A stretch of DNA of 64,000 bases, taken from an uncultured Prevotellaceae bacterium. GTDB lineage: Bacteria; Bacteroidota; Bacteroidia; Bacteroidales; Bacteroidaceae. Made by a program: the position numbers and the translations under genes. The stretch is taken from the NCBI GenBank assembly GCA_946415645.1, contig CAMKTJ010000005.1:30698-94697 (forward strand), read 5' to 3'. Positions 31,513-39,256 of this stretch are shown here, piece after piece. Positions within the stretch are counted from its first letter, which is position 1. Every line of letters starts with the position of its first letter. Under the pieces are notes generated by a model that worked only from the letters and a program-made list of their open reading frames with translations, was not told where the DNA came from and made no database searches.

Positions 31513-32129
31513 ACGGCTTCCTCCTTTTCTTCTTCAACACGACGTTTTTCCTGCAGTGACTTCAGAATCTTCTGTGATGACTTGGAGAGGTTCTCCTCGT
31601 CCTCCATAAAACGCTTAATCTTGCGTACAGCCTCCTGGAAACCGGGAATCTGAACCTTCTCGAAGAGGTTCACCTTCTGGGTTGTCTTCTTACGGGCATG
31701 CTCAAGCAGATGAAGTTTTGCGAACACGAACTCACGCTCTACAGCCGTCTTGGCCAGACCCTGCAGGAGGTTGATACCATCAAAATACCATTTGGGAGCA
31801 CTAAACAGTCCAAAGGGACGTACATCCAACTCAATGTTATCAAGGACAGGAACACGTACACCGGCCACTTTCTTAACACTCAGGTGAACATCCTTCAGAC
31901 TAACCAAAGAAGTATCGAACTCGCCCCACAAAGCATACATACGCTCGTAACCGGCGATCTGACTTTGCAACTGGCGCTCCAGTTCATCAGCCTCCTCCTT
32001 GCACTTCTTTACCTCGAGACGTAAAGCAGTCTCCTTGCTCTTGATGATGGGCAAGGTACGCTGGCGCATCTTCAGATTCTTTTCAATCTGCTGAAGGGAG
32101 GTCTTATTGTATTGAAACTTTATTGCCAT
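31509..32129 (-). CDS. ntpD: V-type ATPase subunit D (central rotor stalk)
   Basis: 206 aa, almost wholly helical with charged heptads at both ends (LQQIEKNLKMRQRTLPIIKS; ENLSKSSQKILKSLQEKRR). This is the antiparallel coiled-coil of the central shaft that rotates inside the A3B3 head. It is the first gene of the D-I-K half operon, with its own promoter at 32169-32200. In this window it is separated by 5.7 kb from the E-DUF2764-A-B half. Confidence 0.93.
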   Translation of the reverse strand: MAIKFQYNKTSLQQIEKNLKMRQRTLPIIKSKETALRLEVKKCKEEADELERQLQSQIAGYERMYALWGEFDTSLVSLKDVHLSVKKVAGVRVPVLDNIELDVRPFGLFSAPKWYFDGINLLQGLAKTAVEREFVFAKLHLLEHARKKTTQKVNLFEKVQIPGFQEAVRKIKRFMEDEENLSKSSQKILKSLQEKRRVEEEKEEAV

Positions 32130-32168
32130 TAAATTTCGGAGTTAAACTCGTTTTCTCAAATATGGCCA

Positions 32169-32200
32169 CAAAATTAAATAAACTTCACCTAATTTCCAAA
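32169..32200 (-). promoter_or_regulatory. Promoter of the V-ATPase D-I-K operon
   Basis: On the minus strand, TTTG (complement of 32197-32200), 20 bases, TAATTTTG (complement of 32169-32176). It is a full Bacteroidetes consensus 39 bases upstream of the D start, showing that the D-I-K half is transcribed on its own. Confidence 0.8.
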
Positions 32201-32271
32201 AAAAAGGAGCAATCATACCGCAAAAAAGAGATTTCAAGAAAGCGAATATATGGTTTTACGTAAAAAGTCAG

Positions 32272-32279
32272 TACATTTG
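32272..32279 (+). promoter_or_regulatory. -7 element of the polysaccharide gene cluster (flippase)
   Basis: TACATTTG ends only 5 bases before a GTG (32284) and 8 before the ATG (32287) of the flippase gene. The mRNA would have almost no leader. No clear -33 box is seen. Confidence 0.6.
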
Positions 32280-32286
32280 TAGCGTG

Positions 32287-33846
32287 ATGAATGATAATTC
32301 TCTGAAAGAACGCACGGCGAAAGGACTCATCTGGGGCGGCCTTTCCAACGGACTGATGCAGTTTATTGCTGCCCTTTTTGGAATGGTTTTACTACGTTAC
32401 CTCACCCCTGACGATCAGGGAAAGGTGGCCGTATTGTACATTTTCTCCGCCATTGCCAGTGCCGTGCAGGAGAGCGGCTTCATAGCAGCTCTCTGCAATC
32501 GTAAGGAACCAACGCACGAGGAATATAATGCCGTCTTCTGGTTCAACCTTCTGGTAAGTGCCTCGCTATATATTATATTGTGGTTCTGCGCCCCGCTTAT
32601 TGCCGACTTTTATCATGACCAAGACCTTATCCCACTAGCTCGGGTGCTCTTCCTTGGTTTCCTGTTCTCTGGTCTTGGCACTGTACAAAGAGCCTACCTG
32701 TTTGGTCACCTGATGGTGCGGCAGAACAGCATCTGTTCACTCACAGCTATGCTTATTTCCGGCATTGTAGGCGTAATCATGGCTGTAAAAGGATTTGCCT
32801 ATTGGGCTATTGTAACACAGGCTGTTACCTTTGTCTTCGTCACACAGGTCATGGCATGGTTTTTCTCGCCATGGCGACCAAGTCTGCCGAAAATTCATAA
32901 TTCACAATTCATAATTCATAATAAAAAAATCTTCACTCTTCACTCTTCACTCTTCACTTTACTGGCTCCGGCCTGGAAGATGTTCGGGTTCAGCAGCAAA
33001 TTGATGCTTACGAACATTGTTAACATCTGTAACCTGCACGCATTCTCTGTCCTGTTAGGAAAATACATCGGAGAACATACCGCTGGCATCTACTCAACAG
33101 CACGCAGATGGGACGATATGGCATCGAATACCATCAACAGCATGGTGTCTGGGGTAGCACAACCCACATTGACTCAAGTAAGAGAAGACGTCGGACGATA
33201 CCGTCAGGTGTTTCGTAAGATGATGCGTTTCGTCTGCTTCGTTACCTTCCCCGCCATGTTTGGACTGGCCATCATAGCCAAAGACTTCATTGTCCTGGTA
33301 GGCAAAGAAAAATGGGCTGAAAGCGGGACAATGCTGGCCATACTATGCATACACGGTGCCATTGTACCCATCACCACACTATATAGCAACCTGACCATCA
33401 GTAGAGGAAAAAGTGATATCAACATGATATGCACCATTGCCCAATGTATAGCCGTATGGGCAGGACTACTACTGCTCTACCCTAAGGGCCTGATGCCTAT
33501 GGTCATCTACTTTATTTCCCTGAACATAGCCTGGCTGGGCGTATGGCAGTGGTGGGCAAAACGACTGGTAGGACTACGATGGAGAGAGGCATTGAAGGAT
33601 ATTCTGCCCTTCCTGGTGTTTACCCTGATAGTTCATGGATTTACATGGTGGGCAACAAACGATATCCCCATCATGTGGCTCAGGATGGTATGCCGTATCA
33701 TCATGGCAGGCGTACTCTATGCCGGCATCATGTGGGTGAGCGGAGCTAAGATAATGAGAGAAACGGTAGAATATTTAGCCCCCTCCAAATCCCCCTTTGG
33801 GGGAGGGAAGAAATTCCACAAAAACAATCCAGATTCACAAGAATGA
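32287..33846 (+). CDS. Polysaccharide flippase, Wzx/TuaB-like (MOP superfamily)
   Basis: About 519 aa with 12-14 hydrophobic helices, from MNDNSLKERTAKGLIWGGLS. The opening K-R-T-A-K-GLIWGGLS and the LRYLTPDDQGKVAVLYIFSAI segment are typical of the polysaccharide synthesis/export family that flips lipid-linked glycan units across the inner membrane. A GTG directly upstream (32284) is an alternative start. Two spacer-type repeats are translated in frame. One is at 32889-32965 (AATTCATAATTC and CTTCACT words, read as KIHNSQFIIHNKKIFTLHSS). The other is at 33780-33807 near the C-terminus (PSKSPFGGGKK). The stop overlaps the next gene by ATGA. Substrate unknown. Confidence 0.88.
   Translation: MNDNSLKERTAKGLIWGGLSNGLMQFIAALFGMVLLRYLTPDDQGKVAVLYIFSAIASAVQESGFIAALCNRKEPTHEEYNAVFWFNLLVSASLYIILWFCAPLIADFYHDQDLIPLARVLFLGFLFSGLGTVQRAYLFGHLMVRQNSICSLTAMLISGIVGVIMAVKGFAYWAIVTQAVTFVFVTQVMAWFFSPWRPSLPKIHNSQFIIHNKKIFTLHSSLFTLLAPAWKMFGFSSKLMLTNIVNICNLHAFSVLLGKYIGEHTAGIYSTARRWDDMASNTINSMVSGVAQPTLTQVREDVGRYRQVFRKMMRFVCFVTFPAMFGLAIIAKDFIVLVGKEKWAESGTMLAILCIHGAIVPITTLYSNLTISRGKSDINMICTIAQCIAVWAGLLLLYPKGLMPMVIYFISLNIAWLGVWQWWAKRLVGLRWREALKDILPFLVFTLIVHGFTWWATNDIPIMWLRMVCRIIMAGVLYAGIMWVSGAKIMRETVEYLAPSKSPFGGGKKFHKNNPDSQE
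32889..32965. repeat. AATTCATAATTC / CTTCACTCTTCACT words inside the flippase gene
   Basis: The same words fill gene spacers at 29433-29462 and 55080-55168. Here they are read in frame, between two hydrophobic helices of the flippase, so they most likely lengthen a loop. Confidence 0.75.
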
Positions 33847-36017
33847 ATATGGCAACAGCATCTGAAAAAGAACTCCTCACCCAAAGGGCGACTGGGGTCT
33901 TCAGAGGAGCCACTGAGTGTGGCTCCGGCCCCACAAAGGTGAGCGAATCCCCATTCACGAAGGTGGTCAGGAAGGGAGGGGGCCTCCGCAATCACGCCTT
34001 TGACCTCTTGTGCGGACTCTGCATCCTACGTATGGTGACGCTGCATGTGGTATGCCAAACGGCACTGAGGCAAGCAGAATGGTGGAAGCTGATTATGGAA
34101 TGGAGCTTCTTCCTGATGAGTTTCTTTTTCTTCAAGGCAGGATACTTCAACAAAGGCGTGCAGGGTAACTCACGCGCCTACTGCTGGGATAAGTTCCGAC
34201 GCCTGATGATTCCATACTTCTCATGGGCTGCCATCAGTGCCGGTGTGTGCCTATTCTTTATGCTGACCTTCCCTGGCCGGTTCCCAGGCACAGAGCAGTC
34301 GTTCCACACCTTCAGAATCTGGGTAGGTGGATTCACATGGGGCAATAGTCCACTATGGTTCTTACCCTGCTTCTTTGCCTCCTATATCATTGTACATTTC
34401 ATTGAGAAGGTACGGCACCTGCATCTTATCATCATCCTGTTCCCACTGATCAGTTACTGGCTGTATAAGCAGGGCAATCCGCTATATTGGATGATGAACA
34501 ACGTCTTCTGCGGAGCCTTTTTCTTCTATTTAGGAAAGCTCTGGCACAAGGCACTGGACAGGACCGGCAACAAGAAGGGCCTCATCCTTAGCATCATACT
34601 GGTTATTGCATTTGTTTGTATGAACATCTTCCTACATGGCGAATATGAGATGAAAACCAACACCTTTACAGGCCCCTTCTGGCGAGTGATGCTCAACACC
34701 ATGCTGGCACTGACAGGACTATCCGGTATGCTGCTGACTACAAATGTAAGACGTATTCCCGGCATCTGCTACATTGGCGAACACAGCATGGTGTATTACA
34801 TAGGGCACTATCCCCTGATTATGCTTTATGTCTTCATTGCCATCCTTCTAGGGCACAACATCAAGAAGAGCGTACCAGACATGATGATAATGACCGTCTT
34901 GGTCTTTGTCATCTGTACGATATTGGTTCCATTTATAGAAAGGGTATTCTGGCTGAGTGGGAAGAGCCCTAAACCATCTGTTGAGGGAGAAAAGAAGCGT
35001 GTCTATTTCTACCACACGCAGGATACGATGCGAATTGTCAGGGAATGGAAGGAAGGGAAATTCCCGGGTCACTTCTTGTATGGTGCTCTGCAGCTGGAGC
35101 AATATGGCTTTGATATTATCTGGCACGACCAGATTCATATCTACAAACGGGTGCAGGACACGCTGAAGGCGACATGGAAGATTCTGACTTGCCGTCAGCA
35201 ATACGATGTGCTGTATGCCACTCACACCCGGGGCATTGAGCCTATCATCCTACTGCACGCCATCGGTCTTTACAGGAAAAGAATTGTGGTCTGGCATCAC
35301 CAGCCCATTGTGAAAGCCAAGAACTGTCTGCGCGAGTCCCTTGCACGGATTTTCTACCACGGCATGGACCACATGATATTCTTCTCGGAGAAACTGATGC
35401 ACGACAGTCTGCAATCCCAAAAGGCTGATCCCGCCCGTATGAGCATGGTGCACTGGGGAGCCGACCTGGCGTTCTATGATAGTCTGAAGCCTGATGGCAC
35501 ACAACCATGCCTCTTCATATCAACAGGCAAGGAGCTGAGAGATTACAAGACGCTGACAGAAGCCTTCAACCATACAGGACAGCCGTTGACCCTTTACACC
35601 GCTAAGGAACAGAGAGAAGCCTTCAAGAATCTGGAGGTCAAAGACAATATTGACCTGCACTTCGGTACCCGACTGATGCCCTACGAGCTATCCCTGCTGG
35701 TAGCACAAAGCCAATGCGTATGTATCTGCTGCCAACCCAGCAACTACACAGTAGGACTGACCACGGTGGTAGAGGCTATGGCATTGGGGATACCCATTCT
35801 CTGCACCCGCAATCCGCAGATGCCAATGGACTTGGAGGCTGAAGGATGCGGTATCTATATGGAACCATACGATACAGCAGGATGGGAACGTGCCATCCAG
35901 TATATCATCAGTCACCCTGAAGAGGCCAAGGAGATGGGACATAAAGGTCGACTCCTGGCAGAGAAATATTATAACGTAGAACAGTGTGGAAGGGAAGTGG
36001 CCCAACTTTTAAAGTGA
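33843..36017 (+). CDS. Fusion of acyltransferase-3 and GT4 glycosyltransferase
   Basis: 724 aa. The start at 33843 overlaps the flippase stop (ATGA); ATG 33849 is an alternative. Residues about 10-48 are encoded by dispersed repeat sequence (33871-33983). Residues 49-375 are a membrane acyltransferase-3 domain (RNHAFDLLCGLCILRMVTLH, then MSFFFFKAGYFNKG, ending FWLSGK), a close paralogue of the proteins at 53058 and 54039. Residues about 388-724 are a GT-B glycosyltransferase domain of GT4 type: RVYFYHTQDT, HHQPIVKAKN, FISTGKELRDYKTL, and the donor-site VGLTTVVEAMALGIPIL. The joined enzyme could add a sugar and an O-acyl group to the same surface glycan. The domains are clear; the substrates are not. 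Confidence 0.85.
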   Translation: MNMATASEKELLTQRATGVFRGATECGSGPTKVSESPFTKVVRKGGGLRNHAFDLLCGLCILRMVTLHVVCQTALRQAEWWKLIMEWSFFLMSFFFFKAGYFNKGVQGNSRAYCWDKFRRLMIPYFSWAAISAGVCLFFMLTFPGRFPGTEQSFHTFRIWVGGFTWGNSPLWFLPCFFASYIIVHFIEKVRHLHLIIILFPLISYWLYKQGNPLYWMMNNVFCGAFFFYLGKLWHKALDRTGNKKGLILSIILVIAFVCMNIFLHGEYEMKTNTFTGPFWRVMLNTMLALTGLSGMLLTTNVRRIPGICYIGEHSMVYYIGHYPLIMLYVFIAILLGHNIKKSVPDMMIMTVLVFVICTILVPFIERVFWLSGKSPKPSVEGEKKRVYFYHTQDTMRIVREWKEGKFPGHFLYGALQLEQYGFDIIWHDQIHIYKRVQDTLKATWKILTCRQQYDVLYATHTRGIEPIILLHAIGLYRKRIVVWHHQPIVKAKNCLRESLARIFYHGMDHMIFFSEKLMHDSLQSQKADPARMSMVHWGADLAFYDSLKPDGTQPCLFISTGKELRDYKTLTEAFNHTGQPLTLYTAKEQREAFKNLEVKDNIDLHFGTRLMPYELSLLVAQSQCVCICCQPSNYTVGLTTVVEAMALGIPILCTRNPQMPMDLEAEGCGIYMEPYDTAGWERAIQYIISHPEEAKEMGHKGRLLAEKYYNVEQCGREVAQLLK
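33887..33943. repeat. 57-bp hairpin module inside the acyltransferase-glycosyltransferase gene
   Basis: Reverse-orientation match to 21650-21706. Its hairpin, GGAGCCAC-tgagt-GTGGCTCC at 33906-33926, differs from the other copy by a paired change (a T-A pair there, G-C here). It is read in frame as part of an N-terminal extension not found in the paralogues. Confidence 0.7.
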
Positions 36018-36027
36018 AGAGTGAAGA

Positions 36028-37212
36028 ATGAAGAGTGAAGAATTTGCTACCGCGAAGATGGCAACAATAGATAATAACAAAGAACTCCTCACCCAAAGGG
36101 GGAGGAAGGGAGGGGGCTACAGAATAGAGTGGCTGGACGCCATGCGAGGTTTTACCATGCTGCTGGTAGTAGCATATCATGTGGCACAGTTTGGGTTTGG
36201 TGAGAACGAGAAGACCAGTGCCGCCCTCCCCTTTCTGGTATTGTTCAGAATGCCCCTATTCTTCTTCGTGAGCGGATTCCTGGCTTACAAGACAAATTTC
36301 GTCTGGAACCTCCGCAACACCCTACCCCTGGTGGGCAAGAAATTGCATGTACAGATAATCCCCGCTGTTATCTTCCTGTGCATCTTTATAATATTTAAGA
36401 CCAACAGCACATTTTGGGACGGCCTTATGAATGCCCTTAAAAGTCCAACCAAAAGTGGGTACTGGTTCACGTGGGTCTTGCTGCAGATGTTCCTGATTTA
36501 CTACGTCATCAGCATCATTGAATATTATCTAAAAAAAATAATTGAGAAAGCCGCAAGAAAAAACTCTCAACTCTCAGCTCTCAGCTCTCAACTTTCACTG
36601 GTCCTTTGGGTAAGCGTATGGCTATTAAGCATCGCTGCATACGAAACTCTGTACTTACCTAAGGTCTTTAAATATCACCAGGAACCTATCTATGCCTATA
36701 CAAGTTTTGTGCAGACCATCAAGTTCATGCAATTCTTCCTCTTAGGTAACATTGTACACCGATACTGGGACAGAGTACAAAAGCTCTTTGACAGCGTATG
36801 GTTCTTCCCACTGGTAGCTACCCTGGCAGTGATATGCTGTGCCGACATTTTCCGCTGGCATACCATGAAGTTTGCATGGACTAATCTACCCCGCACCGTG
36901 GCCATGTACGCCTTGCTGCTGATGGTGGTGATGTTCTTCCGCCATTGCCAGAGTTGGTTCCGTCAGGAACGTCCCCTTGGCAAGGTCATGCAATATGCCG
37001 GAGTGCGAACGCTGGATATTTACCTGCTGCATTTCCTGCTTATACCTTCCCTTCCATTCGTAGGAAAATGGTTGAACTTGAATCACCCCAACTTCCTGTT
37101 GGACATCTTCTGTTCCATCACAGTAGCTATTCCCGTACTGGCGTTCTGTCTGCTAATCAGTCAGATACTGCATACCAGTAAGCCTTTGGGGAAATTCCTT
37201 TTTGGGAAGTAA
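36028..37212 (+). CDS. Membrane acyltransferase-3 family protein
   Basis: 394 aa, about ten hydrophobic helices. RIEWLDAMRGFTMLLVVAYHV is the first helix with the usual Arg and His, followed by FRMPLFFFVSGFLA. This family O-acylates sugars of exopolysaccharide or LPS. It starts 10 bases after the fusion gene; ATG 36058 is an alternative start. That start is attractive because ATGGCAACA followed by AAAGAACTCCTCACCC also opens the preceding gene. The N-terminal KELLTQRGRKGGG is encoded by dispersed repeat, and an internal SQLSALSSQLSL (36561-36600) comes from a CTCTCAACTCTCAG word, both in frame. It belongs to a different subgroup from the RNHAFD paralogues. Confidence 0.82.
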   Translation: MKSEEFATAKMATIDNNKELLTQRGRKGGGYRIEWLDAMRGFTMLLVVAYHVAQFGFGENEKTSAALPFLVLFRMPLFFFVSGFLAYKTNFVWNLRNTLPLVGKKLHVQIIPAVIFLCIFIIFKTNSTFWDGLMNALKSPTKSGYWFTWVLLQMFLIYYVISIIEYYLKKIIEKAARKNSQLSALSSQLSLVLWVSVWLLSIAAYETLYLPKVFKYHQEPIYAYTSFVQTIKFMQFFLLGNIVHRYWDRVQKLFDSVWFFPLVATLAVICCADIFRWHTMKFAWTNLPRTVAMYALLLMVVMFFRHCQSWFRQERPLGKVMQYAGVRTLDIYLLHFLLIPSLPFVGKWLNLNHPNFLLDIFCSITVAIPVLAFCLLISQILHTSKPLGKFLFGK

Positions 37213-37224
37213 GAACCACCCTTT

Positions 37225-37248
37225 CCCTCCTCTGGAGGGCCTTCTTTT
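37225..37248 (+). terminator. Terminator of the plus-strand polysaccharide genes
   Basis: CCCTCC-tct-GGAGGG (37225-37239) followed by CCTTCTTTTC, 13 bases after the stop. It sits at the edge of repeat element B, just as the giant gene's terminator sits at the edge of element A. Confidence 0.65.
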
Positions 37249-37712
37249 CGTAAAAGAAACAAAAGGTATTATTCTTTTCTTCTTTCGTTGGAAAGAAAAA
37301 AAGAAGCAAAAGAAGAAACAAAAAAAACGTCCTGAGCTCATGGGCCGCCAGGTCGGTTCTTGGAAGGCTGAAATGAACTCGCTTCGCTCAGACAACATTT
37401 CTGCAATTTCTTTCAAGCCCCAACCCGGCTCTAAAGACCCATTCGTGCGGAATGTTTTTATCTATTTTAGCGAACAAAGTGAGCTTTAGACAATCATGGC
37501 TCACCCGAAGGGCGAAAGCTTGTGAGCCATACCAAAACTTTGACGCAGGCGGCGTATGCTGCCGTAGTCAATTAAGCCTCCCCCTATGTAGGAGGGAGGT
37601 TGGGAGGGGGTAGGTACCCTCCTTAGGCAAGGAGGGGCGGGTGGTTGTGAAAAATTATCTTTGCCAGCAAAGAGAAAAGAATGAATGCCTTTTGGTTCTT
37701 TTCGAAAAGAAC
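37241..37712 (+). repeat. MITE-like dispersed element, copy B
   Basis: 472 bases bounded by imperfect terminal inverted repeats of about 39 bases (37241-37279 and 37674-37712), mostly matching with a few mismatches and small gaps. The right end contains the perfect palindrome GTTCTTTTCGAAAAGAAC (37695-37712). The body matches copy A (21557-22215) in the opposite orientation and includes the 49-codon frame 37340-37489. No transposase is present. It lies exactly at the junction of the polysaccharide insert with the V-ATPase B gene. Confidence 0.75.
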
Positions 37713-37746
37713 AACTCTTTGGATTAAAGAGTAGAGAATGAAAAAG

Positions 37747-37776
37747 CCCCCACTTCTCACAAGGGAGAAGAGGGGG
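37747..37776 (-). terminator. Terminator of the V-ATPase E-DUF2764-A-B operon
   Basis: Hairpin CCCCC-a-CTTCTC (37747-37758) with GAGAAG-a-GGGGG (37765-37776). On the minus strand it is followed by TTTTTC. It lies 27 bases past the B stop, so transcription of the first half of the ATPase operon ends here. Confidence 0.8.
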
Positions 37777-37803
37777 ATAGGGGTTGAAGAGGGGAAACCT
37801 CTC

Positions 37804-39126
37804 TTATTTCCAATAGATATCGGTGAACTCCTTCTTGATGTTCACCTCTTCCAACTTGAAGTACTTGCGGAAGAGTTCCCATGTCACATCGAGCATCTCC
37901 TCGGTGTTCAGGTTCACGTCAATAGCCAACAGCTTGCTTGAATAATCCTTGGCGAAGTCCAGACAGCGGTTATCATAGTCGGTAAGGTCGAAACCATTCT
38001 CCAGTTTGGTCTTGGCGTTGGCAGCATCAGCGTACAGACGGATGGCAGCGTTCATCACCTGAGAGTGGTCCTTACGTGTCTTCTTACCAGCTACAAGCTG
38101 CTTCAGACGAGACAGTGAACGGAATGGGTCAATAACGACCTTACCCACATCGCTGTCACGACGCAGATAGAGCTGACCCTCAGTGATATAACCTGTATTA
38201 TCAGGAACTGCATGTGTGATATCGCCACCGCTCAATGTTGTTACGGCAATGATGGTGATAGAACCACCGCCTACGCTCTCGGGGAACTGAACGGCCTTCT
38301 CGTAGATCTTTGCCAAATCTGAATACAGAGAACCGGGCATAGAGTCCTTAGAAGGAATCTGGTCCATACGGTTGCTAACGATACTCAGTGAGTCGGCATA
38401 AGAGGTCATATCGGTCAGCAGTACCAATACTGTCTCATGCTTCTCAACAGCGAAGTACTCTGCTGCAGCCAATGCCATATCAGGAATCAACAGTCGTTCT
38501 ACAGCAGGGTCCTCGGTAGTATTGATGAATGAGATAATACGATCCAAAGCACCAGCGTTAGAGAAGGTGTTGCGGAAGAAGTAATAGTCATCGTTGGTCA
38601 TACCCATACCACCCAGGATAATCTTATCAGCCTTGGCACGCATGGCCACCATAGCCATTACCTCGTTGAAGGGCTGGTCGGGGTCTGCAAAGAAAGGAAT
38701 CTTCTGACCGGAAACCAATGTGTTGTTCAGGTCGATACCGGCGATACCCGTTGCGATCAACTCACTGGGCTGCTTACGACGCACGGGGTTTACACTGGGA
38801 CCGCCAATCTCAACTTCCTTACCTTCAATCTCTGGTCCGCCATCGATGGGCTGACCGTATGCATTGAAGAAACGTCCAGCCAACTGCTCGCTGACCTTCA
38901 GTGAAGGAGACTTACCCAGGAATGTCACCTCGGCATTAGTGGGGATACCACCTGTACCCTCGAACACCTGCAGGGTAACATTGTCACCCATAATCTTAAC
39001 CACCTGGGCCAGTTTGCCGTTGATGGTTGCCAGTTCGTCATAACCAACGCCTGTAGCCTTCAGAGAGCAGGTGGCCTTGGTAATCTGACTGATCTGTGTA
39101 TATACTTTTTGAAATGCTTGTGCCAT
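37804..39126 (-). CDS. ntpB: V-type ATPase subunit B
   Basis: 440 aa from MAQAFQKVYTQISQITKATC (ATG at 39126); the open frame further upstream lies in repeat sequence and is rejected. This is the non-catalytic nucleotide-site subunit of the A3B3 head. Family features include GRFFNAYGQPIDGGPEI, NPVRRKQPSELIATGIAGID, and FVNTTEDP-like FINTTEDPAVERLLIPDMAL. There is no P-loop GxxxxGKT, as expected for B. It is the last gene of the E-DUF2764-A-B half operon and is followed by a terminator at 37747-37776. A 128-base spacer with inverted words separates it from A. Confidence 0.95.
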   Translation of the reverse strand: MAQAFQKVYTQISQITKATCSLKATGVGYDELATINGKLAQVVKIMGDNVTLQVFEGTGGIPTNAEVTFLGKSPSLKVSEQLAGRFFNAYGQPIDGGPEIEGKEVEIGGPSVNPVRRKQPSELIATGIAGIDLNNTLVSGQKIPFFADPDQPFNEVMAMVAMRAKADKIILGGMGMTNDDYYFFRNTFSNAGALDRIISFINTTEDPAVERLLIPDMALAAAEYFAVEKHETVLVLLTDMTSYADSLSIVSNRMDQIPSKDSMPGSLYSDLAKIYEKAVQFPESVGGGSITIIAVTTLSGGDITHAVPDNTGYITEGQLYLRRDSDVGKVVIDPFRSLSRLKQLVAGKKTRKDHSQVMNAAIRLYADAANAKTKLENGFDLTDYDNRCLDFAKDYSSKLLAIDVNLNTEEMLDVTWELFRKYFKLEEVNIKKEFTDIYWK

Positions 39127-39136
39127 AATCTTATTT

Positions 39137-39256
39137 AGTTGACGAGTTAACAAGTTAACAAGTTGACGAGTTATTGGAACTGTACTCTCTGACAAGAAAC
39201 TTCTGCTTCTTTATGAAACAACTTGTTTACTCGTCAACTTGTTTACTTGTCAACTT
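39137..39256. repeat. Inverted repeat words in the A-B spacer of the V-ATPase operon
   Basis: The left arm (39137-39172) has GTTGACGAGTTAACAAGTT words. The right arm (39219-39256) has ACTTGTTTACTCGTCAACTT words and reaches into the stop codon of subunit A. The arms are largely complementary over about 35 bases, so the mRNA could form a long hairpin between the A and B genes. Confidence 0.65.

Noticed and set aside
37202..37339. Plus-strand frame upstream of the small peptide in element B
   Set aside because: It reads through the polysaccharide terminator and the A/G-rich element end (KEKKKQKKKQKK); only the part from 37340 is shared with copy A.
39127..39195. 23 extra N-terminal codons of the ATPase B gene
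   Set aside because: They are translated spacer words (LVNLLTRQLNK); the family start MAQAFQKVY lies at 39126.
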